From NCBI GenBank assembly GCA_950295325.1, contig OX485808.1:40692527-40756526 (forward strand): 64,000 nt of DNA. Reading direction: 5' to 3'. The notes beneath the pieces were generated by a model. The model did no database searches. It saw only the letters and a program-made list of their open reading frames with translations, and was not told where the DNA came from. This DNA is from Polytrichum commune. Lineage: Eukaryota; Streptophyta; Polytrichopsida; Polytrichales; Polytrichaceae. Position 1 is the stretch's first letter. Each line of letters begins with the position of its first letter. Shown in pieces: positions 46,155-57,664 of the stretch. The position numbers and the translations under genes were made by a program.

Positions 46155-48049
46155 GTTGATGAAGAAATGCTTTGACTGTCAACTTCAGCAAGACCTCCTC
46201 AGAGTGGGCAAAATGCTGGCCAATTATGCCTTGGAGGTAGTCTCCAAACGAGCAGCTCCTGTGGTGGCACAGTTCTTTTACTGCAAGATGGACCATGAAG
46301 ATCCATAGATGCAGGTTCATCCTGCGTCTGTATCCAAGTCCAGGAGTAGTGGCAATTTGGACAACACACTTGATTGAAGGTCATAGAGAAAGGGCAGTGG
46401 GAAATGATCCAGCTCAAATGTGGCCGCTGATTCCATTGGACCCCTTGTTGCCATGACTTGTAGAAATTGTAGGAATTATCTACTCCTTTCTTGGACATTA
46501 TTTCAGTGATACATAGTCCGTACCTGCTTCATCGAGGTACGAGCACTTCTGCAGTACATATGGAACAGGATCAGTAAGCGTTCAAGGACGCCCTTGTTTT
46601 TATCCGCTGTTGTTTACTCGCTCCTCTTTGGACTTCCTGGATCTGGTGTTGCATATTCTCAAAGACATGCTTCAGCATTTGAGGCAAGATGTTTGATTCT
46701 GAACAATTGAACTGAGAGCTGTGCATATGAAGCACTTCTTGTTCATGATGAAGTTCTACAGGGTGATAAATATATCAAGAATCTTTGCAGAGCCCTTGTG
46801 CTGGAGCAGCAAGTGGTCATTGTACACTTTTTTAGACCCTTTCACTAACATTCTCTCTGGAAATTTACCTCCCATTGAGAGCTGATTTTGACAAAACTCA
46901 CATCATACTTGAAGCTTGCTGAAGAGGTGGACGTGCAGAAAATGGTATCAAACTTGAAACGGCAACCTTCTTATGGTGGTCTTGAGGTGTTTTGAGCGCT
47001 CATTCTGGATACTGTAAAGGAGACTTTTATAGCGGAGGAGTTAAGGGGCCATGTTGCCTTGTAATATCAAAGGAAGCCCTTGAAGGTTGTTATCGTGACT
47101 TGTTAGATTTGGATGCACAGTTATGCAGAATCATCATGGCATATTTTCTTCTCCGGCTTCAAACCAACACTGCCATCGTGCAAAGCACAAGATGTTCAAT
47201 GTTCATGAGCAAAAAAACATGCCACATGTGTGATGCTCAAAACTTGAGCCTGTACACTTGGGGGTTTCTTCAGGACTAACAAAAGAATGATTTTTGTGAG
47301 TGAGGCAACTCCACACCAATTGCGGAGGACGAGGATTTGTGTGATGCTGATGCTGATGCTAGAATTCTTTGCCAAGAAAACATGGGACTGAGAAATCAAA
47401 ATGTCTGTACTCCAAACATCGCAAACTCCAGGGAGAGCTAGAAGGAAGTTGGGGAATTCAACCTTTAAAAAGTTTACATGAAGCTTAAGACTGATGCTGT
47501 GATTTATGTAATAGAATAAAGATATTACTCAAAATCTCCCCGTCTGTCAATGAACAGATTGTTTCAACAATGTCTGCAATATCAAGGAACTTGAGTCTCG
47601 ATTATTTGCAAATCAAGAAACCGCGATCGACGTGCTCATGACTCACAAGTAATGTGTGCGCATACATCTTTTTAACTGGTCCACACAGGCATACACGTAT
47701 ACAAGTTGGGCCGTAATATGAGCGGTTTTTAACATTACAAATCCTCACTGCTAAATGCTTTCTCTACACTAGATGAATCCTGAAAGCCCTCTAGTGCAAC
47801 CTTCATTTTGAACCTTCAACAGGAACAGAGGACAACAGGGCACCGGCGTGCATGTCCGAACGCAATTTTCTACCAAATTGAGAGCGAAGATCATTGATGG
47901 AAAGGAATTTTCATAGTAGAGCTTTGATTGAAGCTCAAAACGTGCATCGATCGTCCAACGGCAACGGCCAAAATGCCAAACGTCGGCATCGATGTGTGCG
48001 CTACCACGGTCGGAGAAGTCTCCAAAACCTCTTGCACTCGAACACAGAC
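46155..48049. other. 3' region of coiled-coil gene and intergenic DNA
   Basis: The coiled-coil frame ends at 46154 inside a direct duplication of the codons for VDEEM (GTTGATGAAGAAATG occurs twice, at 46135-46149 and 46156-46170). No clear gene follows. AATAAA at 47515-47520 could end a long 3' UTR. Frames such as 46960-46994 (NLKRQPSYGG) look protein-like but lead nowhere, perhaps relics of a lost downstream exon. Confidence 0.4.
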
Positions 48050-48215
48050 TTAGGGTTTGGGGCTCTATCTTGTTCCCTGTGTTCCCGGAGTTCCCATGTT
48101 CGTTCCCTGAACTAGCAGAGTCATCCATCCACTTGCGGATGAGTTCTGTTTAGTGCTTTGTAGTGAGGAGTTTTGGATGGCCCAGATTGATCAGTTCTCC
48201 AAGATCGACGGCCCA
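48050..48215 (+). promoter_or_regulatory. RPL31 promoter: telo-box and two site II elements
   Basis: TTAGGGTTT at 48050-48058 and GGCCCA at 48179-48184 and 48210-48215 lie within 275 bp of the RPL31 start codon. This telo-box plus site II arrangement is the known signature of plant cytosolic ribosomal-protein promoters. Confidence 0.7.
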
Positions 48216-48321
48216 GTAGTCGTCTCGCACCTTGAAGGGGGAAGCAAGAGCACAGCATCGCTCTTTTCCGCCCTAGCCAACTCTGCCCCAGCAGCAGGTC
48301 GAGCTCCCCCCGGCAGCAACC

Positions 48322-49861
48322 ATGGTGGAGAAAGGCAAGAGCCGCAAGGACGAGGTGGTCACTCGCGAGTACACCATCCACCTCCACAAGCGCCTCCATG
48401 GCTGGTAAGTACTTTGTCGCTTTTCACGCTCTTTCCACGTTTCCTGCGCCAAACCCTAATCTTACAATGTCTCCTCGCATTAGTCGATTCTCCTTCTTGG
48501 AGGTCCCCGAACTTGAAGAAATCGATTACTCTCCCCTTCTGGCATGGTTCGTGTTTGAGACACGGCTGAGGGTTCTGTGCCCTAATGCTTTACCCTAAGC
48601 ACGTCTTTTAGTCTTTCTTTGCTATGGAACGGTGGTGGCTGCTGGAGCTCTGTTCTCATCCAATCCGTCCTCTCTGTACTCTAATTGCGCGTTCCATTTG
48701 TGGACTGGCAACTTGAGGAGATCCGATACCCTTAAATCCTTTGCCCTAATATTGTTGATTAGGGCTCGGCCAGAGAATGTCCCGTCTAGACATAATCGTA
48801 CTTGATATTTGAGTTAAGTGCTTGTCACCAGAGACTTGAATCACTTTTGGCGGAACTGTTCTATACTATCTACTCCTAGGCGTGCACTTCATTTGATAAT
48901 GCACTTTTTTTCAATCAGTGGTCTGGTGGATTCTGTTTCTCGCAGATAAAATGAACTTTTTTGTTTAAAAGAAATGAAGCACACGTATTCATATGTTGAT
49001 ATGTATATGAGATCCTCTCTAGCGATTTCCCCTTGATGTTGGAAGATCATCCATGTTAAATAATTATGTTGGAAGTCTGCATGCCGATCACGTTGTGTTT
49101 CTTTTGCATATGATTTATGTTGGGAACGTATACTGCAACATAGGATTGTTTTTTGGGATCCTAATTTGCCATTGTTTTCTTAATGCTGGAAATTATTAAA
49201 AGAGGTAAACGCATGATTTTTCTCACAATTGAGTCACTGAACTGATGATTCCTTGATAGATGTTATGCTACCTTTTTTTTGAAGCCCAGGCCCAAGAGCA
49301 CAAGTAGTGATTCTGTAGAGGCATGCATTGGAGTATGTGCGTCTCCTGTATCTAGACTTCTGGTGATTCTCAAGATGCAATCCTGGGAATCTTCTGTTGA
49401 TTAACTTAACACTGTACCTATACAGTGTTAAGTTAATCTATGAAGATTTTAGACATCTCAGTGTCACTTGCATGTTTCTCTGTTCCTTTTGAATGTTACC
49501 ATCTTTCACTCTATCACTTGTTGTGTTGGATGGTGAATTTTCAAAACTGATTCTTAGAGTGGACACTGTACTGGTCTGCAGCACCTTCAAGAAGATGGCC
49601 CCTAAGGCCGTGAAGGAAATACGCAAGTTTGCCCAGAAGGCCATGGGGACTAGTGATGTGAGGTTGGATGTGAAGCTCAACAAACACATCTGGAGCCGAG
49701 GTGTGAGGAATGTTCCCACAAGGATCCGTGTGCGAATTGCCAGGAAGCGTAACGACGATGAGGATGCTAAGGAAGAGTTGTACTCATATGTCTCGTCTGC
49801 TGAGGTTCCCGCTGAAGGGTACCGAAACCTTGGAACTAAGGTTGTGGAGGAGGAGGACTAG
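48322..49861 (+). CDS. RPL31: 60S ribosomal protein L31 (eL31)
   Basis: A structural protein of the large cytosolic ribosomal subunit near the peptide exit tunnel. Two exons, 48322-48404 and 49582-49861, are joined across a 1177-bp GT..AG intron that splits a Cys codon, giving 120 residues, the normal length. It opens [20 protein letters not shown] and continues [20 protein letters not shown], with [20 protein letters not shown] and [20 protein letters not shown] in the core. The ending [16 protein letters not shown] is typical of plant L31. No lesions. A perfect hairpin lies in the intron at 49399-49438. Confidence 0.97.
49399..49438. repeat. perfect 18-bp stem hairpin in RPL31 intron
   Basis: GATTAACTTAACACTGTA and its exact reverse complement are separated by CCTA. 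The arms show no mismatches, so the structure is either young or maintained. It lies about 145 bp before the intron acceptor. Confidence 0.92.
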
Positions 49862-50659
49862 ATCTTAGCCCTCAAAAGAGTTTTGGAAATTTTGTAATAC
49901 AAAAGCACCATCATTTTCATGCATGGTATTGGCAAGGGTTTATGGTTCGTATTTGGCTCCCTTGAATGCATCAATGGTTAAATGCTTGAATACACGATCA
50001 TCCTTTAATAGGATATCCTGAGGATTAATTATCTATCTATGTCATGATGATCAGTATACATGGAAGTGCTTATGTTTATGAATTTAACTTAGGCTTTGTT
50101 AGGGGCAGCACTTGTTTTCCAGGAATGGCATTATGTTTGTGCTTTAGGCAATTGTTGAAAAGTGGATGAGATAAGTGTTCTGTTCTCATCTAAGTGGAAT
50201 TTTTATTGAAGATGGTGGAGGCCCCTGTCAGATGCTCAATATAGAAATGGAACCCAGCATGTTACAATGAAAGATATCTGCTCAAATATGTTAACTAGGC
50301 TAGGTTCAATCCGGTCCAATATTTGACATGGTTGGGAGGCCTTATTTGATCACTTAGAGGTTAGAGGTGAAGAGAATCTTTGCCGTTTTGAGCATTTGAA
50401 CCTTATGGTGGGACGCCGGTGTCCCATAATACACCAGTTAAACTCTAAAGCTTGTTTTGATGTCAAAAGTGGTCAGTTAAACACAATCACAAATATTGAG
50501 AGCTTTGATATTAGATTGAGACAATATTACATGTTTGCAAGTGATTGGTCAAGTATGGGAAACAATTAATTTCCAATAGAAAGACATGCACAATTTGGAG
50601 ACAATGAGTTTCATTAAGTGTTGATTGGTTCAACACTTTGATTACTGAAAGTTGAAGTG

Positions 50660-50870
50660 AACATGGTCTTAACCAATGTGGATAATATGTGGTAATATTA
50701 GTCTAGAAAATAATAATCTTGTATCAAACTGGACATGATCACTCTATGACATCTCGTTCCTGTCTACATGGCACCAATTCTTTGATGAGTGTTTTGTGAT
50801 ATTATGTTATGCTCTTGGATGACCACATTTTTGTTCTTAGTTTGAGTTTGGTGTGGATATATATTAAGGA
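50660..50870 (+). repeat. dispersed direct repeat, copy 1
   Basis: About 210 bp collinear with 51716-51920. Shared blocks include ACATGGTCTT-ACCAATGTGG, ATATTGTG/ATTATGTTATGCTCTTGG, GATGACC-CAT and GTTTGAGT. The two copies are about 1.05 kb apart in the same orientation. Confidence 0.65.
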
Positions 50871-50985
50871 TATTATGAGTGTTTTACCCACATATAAGCA
50901 TTGAGGACGGGGCAATGGACACTGTGGCCTATTAGACTTTAGGACTATGCAGTGTACTTGCATCTCTTATTTCCACAAAGATACT

Positions 50986-51036
50986 CATGTATGTATGTAT
51001 GCATGCATATATGTATATATGTATATATGTATGTAC
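50986..51036. repeat. ATGT/ATAT compound microsatellite
   Basis: Alternating ATGT, GCAT and ATATATGT units, about 50 bp. Confidence 0.9.
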
Positions 51037-51715
51037 TTACTTAGATCTCTTGCTTCCATAAGAACTTCCCAAGCGTGGCATATCCTCTTTCCACAAGAAC
51101 ATCCCATGTATAAGTTGCCTTTCTAAACACCTCGATGTTCAAGTGTTATTTTGCAAACTTTGTCCCCTTGTACATCCCTATTGGCATAAGTTAGTTCATT
51201 TAGAGTTTCATATTGGAAGGCCCATGAGATTCTCTCTTGGCGCTATGTGTCTTTGTTTTATCTTAGAATATGAATATTTGGAATAGATTGAGACACACTC
51301 ACATGTTGTAGCTTATGTGCCACTCTTTAAAACAATTGTTGTGGTTAATGGGAAATTTATGGAGAGAGAGAGAGAGATGCATTATGGATCAAACTATAAA
51401 TTCAAAGTCGATACCTATAAGCTTTAGGAAACCTCATGCATATCACCAAAGCATCAAAGGTAGATTTTCTTCCTCGGTTCGAAAACGATCATTATAAAAT
51501 TGGAGTTATTGAAACAATGGGAGCATTATATCCTAAAACACATGACTGTCTTGGTTGTTCCAAAGTCAACTCAATACTTTGTTTCATCCAAGGATGTTCA
51601 TCAAAGGATGTTCATCAATTTCCATTAGTGAGAGGAACAAGTTTGGAAGAATGTGGGGTCTTGGTTGAATGGTTGCCCAAGAGTGCGGGTATCTAATTTT
51701 CATGTTGGAGTGAAC

Positions 51716-51920
51716 ATGGTCTTGACCAATGTGGATATGACATGTGGCATAATCATTTCTGGAAATGATTATTTGTGTGGAATTATAAATCACTCTATAT
51801 GGTATCTTTTAGCTATCCACCTAGCTTAATATTTTGTGACTTATATTGTGCTCTTGGGATGGCCCTCGGATGACCGCATCTTTAATTCAGGTTTGAGTCT
51901 GGTCACTGGTGTGGATACCA
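51716..51920 (+). repeat. dispersed direct repeat, copy 2
   Basis: Second copy of the segment at 50660-50870. It ends about 35 bp before the MITE at 51955, which may have inserted beside it. Confidence 0.65.
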
Positions 51921-51954
51921 TGGTTATCGTGTCATTTTTGAGGATGATGTGGCT

Positions 51955-52196
51955 GGGAGAGAGGGGATTTTGTCGTTTACACGTGTACCTCTCATTCATC
52001 CAACATAAAAGCCTTGAAATAGTATGCAACCCTTAGGTTACTTTTTGAAGCTGATTTGACATTGGAATTAGCTTTGAAGATCCTGACTTTGTGTACTCAA
52101 GGTCATTTGGGATGAATCGGCAACAATCCTATAGGGGTCAAGGTTTCATGATGGATGGATGAGAGGTATACATTTATATAATAATTCTCTCTCTCC
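51955..52196 (-). mobile_element. hAT-like MITE, second copy of the 17.1-kb family
   Basis: The ends GGGAGAGAGGGGATT and AATTCTCTCTCTCC, with inner CACGTGTACCTCTCATTCAT and GATGAGAGGTATACAT, match the ends of 17067-17306. The interior aligns as the reverse complement of that copy (CTATAGG, TGATTCATC and AAAGCTAATT blocks). The flanking 8-mers (ATGTGGCT, ATATGGGG) agree at only five positions. Confidence 0.78.
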
Positions 52197-52320
52197 ATAT
52201 GGGGTTGCACCATTGCTTTTAATATTCATTGGAATTACATCTGCAATGGCAAGCTAATATATAAAGCATGTATTGAATCTCAAAATATCTCAAGTGGCCT
52301 TGATGCAACCAAGGCTAAGA

Positions 52321-52570
52321 TGCCTCACCTCTTTGAGCTGGGCCCCTACCACTATTACCAAGGTAATTTAAGGGGGACTAGTTAAAACATGACTTTCATA
52401 GGTTTGTGGTTTATTCATCTCAATTGGGTCCCTCTAGACTAATTTGGGCTTTTGATGCTAATTTCGGGGTCGAATTCCTCCCCCCACTATATACATGCGA
52501 TAATATAGTTACCTACATTTTCATCTCTAGTAAGAACAGTAGGGCCCAACTCAAAGAGGTGGGCGTCTAG
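52321..52570. repeat. MITE-like element carrying a piece of the hAT-MITE interior
   Basis: The inverted ends are about 26 bp: CCTCACCTCTTTGAGCTGGG at the left and CCCAACTCAAAGAGGTGGGC at the right. Between them, about 52395-52490 resembles the interior of the 17.1-kb family (CATAGGTTTGTGGTTTATTC, CATCTCAA, then GCTAATTTCGGGGTC). No clear target duplication. Confidence 0.65.
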
Positions 52571-53731
52571 CCTAGCCCCTTGATGCTTGAACCTTACATA
52601 ATTTGGTTGTATATCTGGTTATAGCGCATCATGGTTTGTCTTGAATGTCCTTCGACTCACTCTTGGAACAATAGAGTTATAAAGTAAAGTAGATAAAACC
52701 ATGGGTTTAGTCCCAAACTTTGAGTTTATGAGAAGTAACACAAAGTCACCCAATCTTACTTAATGATAAAATTACCATATACAAAGTGGTACCAGGCTAT
52801 TCAAAAATTGGCTTTCAAGGTTGTCCTAATTTGAAATTTAGGACATCGGGTCCCATGCGCATACCCTATTCTAGATCCTAAGAATCTCTTTAAAGTTTGA
52901 AAGGTGGAAAGAGGAGGTCCAAAAAGTTTCACCCAACTTTCAAAATAGGCTTCAATACATGATGAGCTAACAAGCTCTTCCCAGAGAGTTTTCTCAAAGA
53001 AGGATCAAACCTACAGTTTTGTCCCTCTTTCTTTGAGGGACTTAGCGGAGAACTATATTGTGTTTGAAGTTTGTTTTTTGGAGCCGTAGTTTAAATTTGT
53101 ATGACCTCCTTCATCTTAACCAGGTCCTTGAGTTTTCAAACACTGATATTGATTGCTCTTATGTTCTCTCTGCCCTCATAGACTCCAGAGGATCTGAGTG
53201 CATCAGGTTCTTTTTAGGAATTACAATATTTGAGTACAACAAATGCTTGTTTGTGGCGCCATATTGAGTAGGTCAATGCTTGATAATTATCAGTTTCAAG
53301 CTTGAGTTGAAACCTACTACAATCGCCTATAATTTTCTGTCTCCATCAATAAGAACAGCTCGCTACCATGAGTTCTATTACACATAGTTTAAAAATGTGA
53401 ACTTGAGGAATGTGTAAGCTTACCTAAAAGCCCATCAGAGTGACAGAAATGCGGTTATGTGGCGGATGTGCTGTAATTTGTGGAGGTTATGATGTCATTT
53501 TTGAGAGATTTTCTTAGCCACAAGTTCAATATGGTTTATCTTACATGGTTTCATACCCTTTCTATGAGGCTGATTGCTAAATTATTTGGTGTGGCAGAGT
53601 TTCTAGTCTTTAGTGGTGTTCTGGAGAATCAATGAAATGATTGCTATCATATGTGCTTGAACCTTGATGGTTATTAGGTATACATGTACCTGAGAGTCTG
53701 GTTGCTTTTCGCCGCTGGAAAGTTGGGTTGC
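52571..53731. other. intergenic DNA, 3' flank of SFI1-like gene
   Basis: No supported gene. The last few hundred bases probably hold the 3' UTR of the minus-strand gene ending at 53732. Confidence 0.45.
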
Positions 53732-56632
53732 TTAGCCAGAGGTAGAAGGTTGATTGTTGGGTGCGGAGCTAGAAGTGGGCATATTGGAAATCGTCACAGA
53801 ACTATGAAACTCTTCGAAAGAAGGTATGCTGGGGTCAGAAAAAGAGGTGGGGACATTCCGACCAGCCAGAGATCTACGGAAGCTTTCGTATGAAAGGATG
53901 CCAGGGTCAGAAAGAGAAGTGGGGACGTGACGATTAGACATAAACGTAGATTGAGATCTATGGGGATTGGCAAAAGAAGGGATGCCGGTGTCAGAGCTGC
54001 GAGAGGTGGGGATGTTATGTTCAACCATAGGCATATACAGAGATCTGCGGAGGTCTTCAAAAGAAGGGTTGCTGCGACGAGGGTGAGGTGTGGGGTTGTT
54101 GGGAGAAGGGTTGGATTCAGGAATGCTGGGGTTAGAGACAGAAGCCGGATCACTTGCAATTGGAACAGAGATGGATCCTGGGAAAGGCTGTGACAAGAAA
54201 GAAGGCCTTGGAGGTGATGGTCGATTTTTTACACCAGGTGCTAAAAGTTGGAAGAGCCCCGAGTTCTCTGATTCGGGTACTGGCTGCTCTTCTTTTACGG
54301 AGGAAGGTAATGACATTCTTTCCTTCGCTGGAGGTATTTGGGTGCCCATCGAGGACCCTGGTGGGTGGGGCAGCAAGTTACTGCAAGGAAAACAAGAGCG
54401 CTATTGAATTGATATGTAGAACAATCGCTGCTATTTGATGGGTAGTAAATAAACAGGAAACAAATACCATGCAGAAGAGAATGTTAAATGTTTTGTGAGT
54501 TGAGATTACTTATTTTCCCATCAGTGCTTACGTGTCAGAAAAATCGCCCAAAGGAGCTCCATAAATATTACATGTTTTTGACACTGGCTGTGTGGAAGCA
54601 ATACCTCTGAGGTTGCAGTCGGAGACTCTCTTCGACAAGACCAATGCGCAGTAAAACCTCACGCATGGTGGGCTCCTTGTTCCAAGAGTCCTCCATCTCT
54701 GGAACCTGCGTTGAAGATTCTGCCTTCTTGTAATTTATACCTTTTCCTTGTCTTCTGTGTTTCTGAGAAAGGTACCACCACTTCCTAGCATATGGTGCCA
54801 CTATTAAGTATGTTGAGGCGGATAGCTTAGGCTGCATCTCAAGTTTGGCACTTTGCAACCGAAGCGCCTGGAGCATTAGGCCTACAGCTAAGATGCGCTC
54901 GCATCCCCACCGCTGTAGATGGGTCCTGCATTGAGAAATGCGAGCATATTAGGACCGAAGAGTCAATCTTTGAAGTTGCAATATAAAGAAATTCGCTGAA
55001 CTGAAAGATAGTTTGGTTGCCAAGATTAAAGAGGTCAAATAGGAGAGCTGATGGAGTTAAAAGTCCTGTGCATTCTGGTGAATGAAAATGTAAGGGAGTC
55101 AAATTTCTTCAATGGAGTAATCCTTCAACTCAATGGGATTTTTTGTCGGGAGTTGGTCCCCTATGATTTTGCGTTGGCATACAATATCACTAACTACTTT
55201 CCATTTGTGGTGCATGCTTGGAGGTATTGTGTGAATTTGAATGACGAGCACCTTATTTAGGTTTCATTGAGGGCCAGACTCATTTTAGCACCTCATGGCA
55301 TGCCAAAATGGGTTTGGCCCTCAACGAACCAATAATAGAATGTTCTTCATTCAACCTCCACACTACCCCCAAGCATGCACTGAAAGCTTACTGAACACGG
55401 AAAAGTGTTGCATGCAAACAACCAATTCCCATCCAAAAGCTAGCATGAGTTAGAGGATATCTCTAATGAGTGCAGGTCGTCTATTGCAAAAAAATAGCAA
55501 CTTACTTGTACATCTGTGACGCCTTTACTAAGTCTCTGGCTTTGGAAGTATGTCTCTCATGCCATGGCCGCCATGCATCCCAAGTCTTCTGTTTCAAATT
55601 TTTCTTTAAATAATCCAAAGCCTTCAATGCATCATTTGCCGCTGTTACACGGTCAGCTTTATAATCTTGCCATATGGCTATAGCAGAGCGAAGAGCGTGC
55701 TTTCTCCAGTAACGTTCTGCTACAGAAGACAACTCTTGGTCTCTTTCCTTCTCTGATACGAGATGCCTCCATGCGGTCATTGCAGCAGCGGATCTATCAT
55801 TGCTATTGCGTAACTCATCAGCATGTGTTTGCTTCAGATGCTGCTTTGAGTCTTTCTCCTCTTGCTCTTGAATCCAAGCTGTCCAGACACGCTCCTTCAT
55901 TAATTTATTACGTCGGCTCCATAGCTCATGTGCTCTAGCAACTTCAGCCCTCCTCTCTGTATTCAGCTGCTTGGCCGATGAATGCCAAATATTGATACAA
56001 CGCCTGAGCAGTATTTTTGTTTGGAGTGCACGGAATTGATCTTCTTGTCTTCTTTCTGCTGCCTTTCTCCTTACAGTGATAATCCAGTTCCTCAATGCTT
56101 TTGCCCTCATGCAGTCTTTCCAGTGGATAATTGCTGATGCCTCACGTGCATGCTCCAGTTCAGTAGGAAACCCGTGCAATGCATGCTTTCCAAGAGAAGC
56201 ACCATACTTATATTCATCAACATCATCTTCTTCATGCATGTTGATATCCTTCCCTCTTCGATTGTCTAGGGTAGATTTTAACGGGTGGAATTTTTTCATC
56301 ACAGAGTATTGCCGACTAGATTCATTGTCCTCCGAGCTCACTGCAGCAAAACTCCTCAAGCTCTTCTTTCTCAGATTCTTCTCATATAATCGCGTTGCTG
56401 TATCGTGGTTTCTTCGTCTAAGTTGGCTGCTCTCATGAAGAGCACCAAAAGCCTTGAGGAACCTGTTGCGAGTATGATGTTCAGAGGCGAGGGATGATTG
56501 CTGTTTGCTCCATCGACTTTGTGAGCAGATCTTCTGCCAGTAGTGGACCATTTGAGCACACCAAGCCAGCATGAGTCTCTGGGGAGAATGTGGTAACACT
56601 GTGTCAGAAATATCAGCTTCAACAATTGACAT
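53732..56632 (-). CDS. SFI1-like (centrin-binding repeat) protein
   Basis: Three minus-strand exons, 56632-55506, 54925-54605 and 54380-53732, join in phase (donors GTAAGT and GTATTG) to give 698 residues. Residues 1 to about 470 hold at least ten helical units of roughly 23-35 residues, each with the A-x-x-x-W or L-x-x-W pattern of Sfi1 centrin-binding repeats: ALRNWIITVRRKA, CINIWHSSAKQL, RVWTAWIQEQEEK, AAMTAWRHLVSEKE, AIAIWQDYKADR, TWDAWRPWHERHT, ARKWWYLSQKHRR. Sfi1 proteins form rods that bind centrin at spindle poles, centrosomes or basal bodies. The C-terminal exon is Pro/Ser-rich and carries three to four units of about 28 residues with NVPTSFSDPSIPSFEEF-type cores. The ATG at 56632 is preceded by an in-frame stop, but a good acceptor (TTCTCCCCAG) lies inside the first exon at about 56579, so the N-terminus is uncertain. 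Confidence 0.72.
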
Positions 56633-57664
56633 GGGAGCAAATATGTTTCAGATCCTAAACCTGGTAAAACATGATTCGCACGACCATTGATAATCCCCAA
56701 TTCAAAGATTGTTATCATTTGGTAATTCCAAAAAATAAATCAATCTAAATTGCCTTGTGCCTATCAATTAAGCAAACATTGAAGTGCATAATCAGAGATT
56801 TTACCAGCGAATTCTATGAAAATATCTGCACATATTTACTTACTGACTCAATCATTAAGCCCTTCTATAATGTATTGGATCAGGTGCAATGAATACCTCA
56901 CGGGCTACGTGCATCCATTGGTCTACAACAATCCTTGCCAGTCTTTGCTTGTGCAGCTCCTTTGCTCTGCATATTCACTGCCTTACATCGTCAACTGTAT
57001 TTTCATATCTACAACAATAGTAAGTCCAGTGCAAGAGTAGAGCAGTGCCACATGACCATACTCATGCACTCGAATTGAAACCTTTCTTGGCCGGTACCTT
57101 CTGTTGTTTTTGGGTTCTCTCCTTGACGATTACATCGAGTACGAATACATCTTGCACCCTCTATCATCGAACTTGCGACTTAAAGGTCCAATTTATTAAG
57201 GACACGAAAGAGGTAACAGCTGGACGCAAGTGATCGCTGCACCGAGCTTTCTGTTCATTCTCTGCCATTTGATACATGGCAATTCTTAATACCAATTGCA
57301 TTGAAAATTGAAGATCTGCTCCAAATCTTACACGTCCAATACGAGAAGCAAGAGGTGATCTATTGGACGTTGCTTGCAAGAACTTGACGAAGCTGCTCTG
57401 CGACGCTAAAAAAATAACAAGAGAGGGAGGAATAAACGTATCCCTACAGATTCTTCCAGCAAAGAAGGATGTGCATCTTTTTGTCCTCTCCTTGACATTT
57501 GTTTCATTTAAGTGACCAAATATCAAATGCATCAGTTTCACGTTCATCATTCGCTCAGTTTTAATCGAACAGTCGACTTAGAGGAGCAAAAGAAAAATGC
57601 ACGAGGCCAATGACTGGGCGCATGATTCCACCGCCTCAGCAAGAATTTCGTGGAGCAGCTCGAC

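Larger units (their letters stand above)
49862..51954. other. intergenic DNA with duplicated segment
   Basis: No supported gene. The 3' UTR of RPL31 occupies the first few hundred bases. It holds the first copy of the duplicated segment (50660-50870) and most of the second (51716-51920), with a microsatellite between. Confidence 0.5.

Noticed and set aside
46199-46498. Minus-strand ATG frame of 99 codons
   Set aside because: No recognisable motif, and it lies in the 3' flank of the coiled-coil gene with Trp/His-rich, unprotein-like composition.
47769-48128. Minus-strand frame upstream of RPL31, divergent gene candidate
   Set aside because: It overlaps the RPL31 promoter motifs and has no family similarity or splice context.
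53927-54438. Arg/Gly-rich plus-strand frames
   Set aside because: They are antisense shadows of the repetitive SFI1-like C-terminal exon.
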